A DNA stretch of 64,000 nucleotides from Hemicentrotus pulcherrimus. Its lineage: Eukaryota > Echinodermata > Echinoidea > Camarodonta > Strongylocentrotidae. Under the pieces are notes generated by a model. It worked only from the letters and a program-made list of their open reading frames with translations. It did no database searches and was not told where the DNA came from. Of the stretch, positions 60,901-64,000 are shown in pieces (position 1 is the first letter of the stretch; each line of letters starts with the position of its first letter). Both the position numbers and the translations under genes were made by a program. The stretch is taken from positions 25,291-89,290 of the forward strand of contig BEXV01001183.1 of the NCBI GenBank assembly GCA_003118195.1, in the 5' to 3' direction.

Positions 60901-63336
60901 CCATTTACCATATCAGCACCTCTAACTACTTGAACAGCACTTCTACACAGTTATTTATTCGTATTCGAATGGAAACCTCTTGAAACTGCCTCTCATTATT
61001 AACATGGGGAAACAGTGAGTACAGGCAACCAAAATCTCAAACCCTGAATCAGTCACAAAGTCATTTTTTCCGTACAGAATGATTTTATATCAATCGAAAA
61101 TATACTTGTACGGTGACTTAATTAGTCATATTTCACTGTCCATTTTTTTACAGCATGAACAACTGAATCTCTAGAGATTCAGGCTTTTGAGCACATTTGC
61201 TGACGGGGTTATCGTTTAGATACTAGATATTCGTATAACATGAGTTAAACGTTTTTTTGATTGTTCCATTGTAGTAGCCTTAACAAGTTAACATCACAAT
61301 TATTGAGATGTGTGTTGTTATTTCATGCGTATTTTTTGTTGATGGATAATCTTGGATCAAGAGCCCGAAATATTCCTTTGATCAGCCTGTTTTCAGAGAC
61401 AGCGCGTGTACAATGTTCAAGGATATAAGAGTCATATAGAATCCATTGACAGGTTCAGCGACTGCAAATTTAAGCGCTGTATACCGTGTCCATATCATTG
61501 TGCTTATTCAGTCGATGAACTCGTCGACATATCCGCCGCAGTTATATAAACATATATTGACGTCATTGTAATTTACCTACCTTGATCGTTATCTTATAAT
61601 AACACACAGCTGACTGAATACGATGATACTTTATCATTAATTTACATATTTATAAATAAAAACGCCGCAGATTACCGCTTTGATAGAACGAGCTTTTCTC
61701 TTCTCATTTCATTTCACAAGTCATTACCTATTTTACTCCTACTAACTTATCAATAACTTATTAAGGGTGGATTATTAGTTGCAAAGGGAATTGAAAGCTT
61801 AATGAATGCTGAAGAAGAAAAGAACTTTTGAAAAGTCAGTTACTGATAAAGGTAGTATGTCTCAATTAGGACGGAATGTCTAGATTGGGTGATAATGTCA
61901 TAGCGTCAAGCCGCCAACAGTTATGAGAAGAACAAAATATCATGTTTTTTTTGTCAACAAAAATCCTCCTGATACATGTTTTCATTAGATCTATAGATTT
62001 CCGGAAAGTCTAATCAAGATATGAAGTGATTATTTGTCCGATTAACAACTCCCTGTCTCCTCTCTTTCTCCATTTGCCCCTGCCTATCTCTAAATCTTGC
62101 TTCCCTCTTCCTGGTCTACTTGTATCACCCCTTCGTCTTTCCATTCCCCTTGAACGCCTTTATATTACCCACCCCCTCTTTTTTTTCTCTCTCTCTCTCT
62201 CTCTCAACTATATATCTTTAAATTTCTCTTGGCATGGCTACCTTATTCTATCATCGGCAGCTTTGCTTTGTAAAAAGAATATATTGCATTCGAGAGAGCA
62301 CTTTTATGAAACAACGACTTAGCACGTTGTAGCATTAAAAACTCCTTTAACATGCCATTATGTTATATTCAAAGCCTCAATAGGGGAACATACGCGAAGT
62401 TAAGGCGTAATAATGACGATAATGTCATACGATAGATCGAATCGGAATAGAAGATGATATACCTACCACTGGCACATGGAGGTCGGAATCGAAGGGGGCA
62501 TTCATTGCATACGATACAGATAGCTTAGCGTATCCGATGGGGCTGCTCTAACCCGGTTAACAGGTATTTCTATCAGACTTTTATACATTACAAAACATGA
62601 CGCTAAAAGTATTATAATCTTACAATTCAAGATAAATCTTCGTAACCATCACTCAGTTCTCACTTTGAAAGGCCACGGGCTACGTATTCCCATTTTCTCG
62701 AAATTTTCGTCATGAAATGTCTACTTCATTTATGAAAACCGTGTTTTGTTTTTTTTTACCATAATGCAAAATGAACTGAGTACAACGGGAATGGGGGTGG
62801 GGGAGTGTGAGAGGGAAAAGATGAAGGAAAAGGAACACGATGGAGGGTTGTAATAAATGAAATATGTAAAGTAAATAATTGTAGGATATTAGCTGATGAT
62901 TGGTAATCACTTGAGTAATAAAATCAACTTCTAATCTTCCTGTCCTTGTAGCAAATTGAAGCTATTAAGACAACAGTGGCCCTTCACTTAACGTCAATTG
63001 ATTTTGAATTTTAGAAGAAAAAAAACAGTCGCCATATATAGAAAAACCAATCATTCAACTGAATCGATTGTTATTCTTAAAGGCGGAGTTCATATCAATG
63101 ATTGCTGATTATTATTATAGACTATTCCCGATATTTACTCGAAGAAGTCAATGTTCTGGACATAAAATGCAAGTACAAGGAAATAACAAGATTGAAATCT
63201 GCGGAAACTTGTTCCATTTGTGTCGTGATTAAGGGCCATGAACTATCCACTGTTTTCTCCAGTGACATTAATTAAAACATACTTTGAAAATAAATCTTTT
63301 TGCTGCAAAATGATCATGATTTCAAGAGAACAAGCA
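57976..63336. other. Gene-poor stretch
   Basis: It contains the imperfect palindrome at 60664-60708, a CT repeat at 62180-62205 and a poly-A at 59632-59643. The frame at 60044-60370 has no motif that I recognise. Under the one-intron model this is upstream flanking DNA of the minus-strand gene. Confidence 0.45.
60664..60708. repeat. 45-bp imperfect palindrome (hairpin)
   Basis: CACTCG at one end pairs with CGAGTG at the other, and the centre TACTACTTT pairs with AAAGTAGTA. There are only three mismatched or wobble positions in the stem and almost no loop. It is too short for a typical animal pre-miRNA. It could be a regulatory cruciform, a hairpin in an RNA, or the remnant of a MITE. Confidence 0.75.
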
Positions 63337-63635
63337 ACTTTGTCTCAGATTCTGAAACAAAATTCTGGATTTAGCTCATGATGCAATGATAATTATAAAC
63401 CTTTAGGTCAGTCAGGAACGCCATGACTTTTACAAGCCGATCGCATGCCTGATTATCAAGATATTTATGATTGGAATTACAAATTATGAAAACCGTTCGC
63501 CTGACAGTTTTCATAACACTACAATCTATTTGGGGAAAACGAGTATGGTAAAACCGGTCACTCAAAGATTTTTACTTTTTTGACGCACTTCCTGATCATT
63601 TGAAGCGCAATTTTTTAGGGCTTCAATATTACACC
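63337..63635 (+). repeat. Dispersed repeat, copy B (partner at 2911-3177)
   Basis: Matches copy A from TTGTCTCAGATTCTGAAACA to GGGCTTCAATATTACACC, with a copy-specific insertion around 63490-63535. It ends exactly where the LINE-type 3' tail of the next element begins (63638), suggesting that the LINE inserted at its edge. Confidence 0.7.
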
Positions 63636-63637
63636 AT

Positions 63638-64000
63638 TCAATTCAATTCAATTCAAGATTTATTAAAAAATATCTTCGCAGCCGTAAAAGGCTGAATTGC
63701 GATACAATTTACAAATAAAAACATGCAGAATTACAAAAATATACATTTCAATTGCAATGAACATAATTTGACATAAGATATGAATTAAATCAAAAGTAAA
63801 TTTTACAAACAGAAAACCAAAGAGTTCAAAAGTGAGTTTTAGAAAAAATTGCAAAATTAAGAAAATAGATATATCAATTACAACGAACATGGTTTGACAT
63901 GAATTAAAAGTTAGATCAAACATGAATTTTATAGACAGAAAACCAAAGAGTTCAAAAGTGAGTTTTGGAAAAAATTGCAAAATTAAGAAGATATATATAT
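63638..64000 (-). mobile_element. LINE-type 3' end with internal 126-bp tandem repeats; continues off the right edge
   Basis: On minus the element ends in CAGCCTTTTACGGCTG, a short stem-loop, then AATAAATCTTGAATTGAATT and a TTGAA pentamer tail (63638-63655). The stem-loop, AATAAA and short tail are the layout of a non-LTR retrotransposon 3' end. Upstream on minus (higher coordinates) is a tandem repeat of period 126. AGAAAACCAAAGAGTTC begins at 63811 and again at 63937, with a further diverged partial unit from about 63724. Because 126 is a multiple of three, a Phe/Leu-rich frame stays open across units, but this is probably not a real protein. Confidence 0.68.

Noticed and set aside
63663..63980. 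A 105-codon minus frame with internal repeats, like a repeat protein
   Set aside because: It lies in a LINE 3' end, just before the stem-loop and tail. The repeat period being a multiple of three is enough to keep the frame open.
1..64000. CRISPR arrays, prokaryotic operons or phage genes
   Set aside because: No regularly spaced identical repeats, no compact gene clusters and no ribosome-binding-site pattern. The tandem repeats found lack spacers.

Overview
The window is animal nuclear DNA. It is AT-rich, has very little coding sequence, and is crowded with microsatellites and decayed retroelements. I saw no operons, tandem gene arrays or CRISPR arrays. The mix of tRNA-headed SINEs, SINE and LINE tails ending in AAGCGCT..TATAA plus ATT repeats, and LINE 3' ends closing in TTGAATT-type repeats suggests a marine invertebrate deuterostome, most likely an echinoderm. 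The species call is inference.

Genes: one protein-coding exon is convincing. On the minus strand, 502 to 147 holds a strong acceptor, an ATG-free 5' leader, an ATG at 312-310, a textbook signal peptide, an acidic propeptide-like stretch with one dibasic site, and a consensus GTGAGT donor. It looks like the first coding exon of a secreted protein or neuropeptide-type precursor whose remaining exons lie left of the window. Far to the right, also on minus, 53283-53600 looks like a promoter (CRE-like site, GC box, TATA) followed by an ATG-free leader ending in a perfect GTAAGT donor. I propose, as inference only, that this is the non-coding first exon of the same gene. The roughly 52.8 kb between them would then be one intron, which would explain the lack of other genes. 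A weaker promoter/exon candidate lies at about 12543-12632 (minus), and a weak signal-peptide exon candidate at 39163-39242 (plus).

Mobile elements: at least four LINE coding remnants are readable. They are 12990-13400 (RT with a WRYVDDLTLG block), 48750-49785 (RT with GVPQGSILGPLLFL and a mutated active site), 53990-55165 (L2/CR1-like, with VYADDIQL and a 59-bp internal duplication), and 57640-57970 (C-terminal tail only). LINE 3' ends lie at 22900-23302 (plus), 18780-18975 (minus) and 63638-64000 (minus, with a 126-bp tandem repeat). SINEs of several families lie at 24296, 38040-38340 (two tRNA-like heads), 40372, 42808, 43190, 47340 and 48395. A 241-bp near-perfect palindrome at 50132-50372 is a foldback MITE candidate. 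An anonymous repeat of about 270-300 bp occurs once near each end of the window (2911 and 63337).

Simple sequence: GA/CT, GT and ATT microsatellites are frequent. The largest is an approximately 530-bp CCCTT-type polypyrimidine tract at 46540-47070. A 31-base assembly gap lies inside a GA repeat at 17354-17384. No ribosomal RNA, canonical tRNA or other recognisable RNA gene was found.
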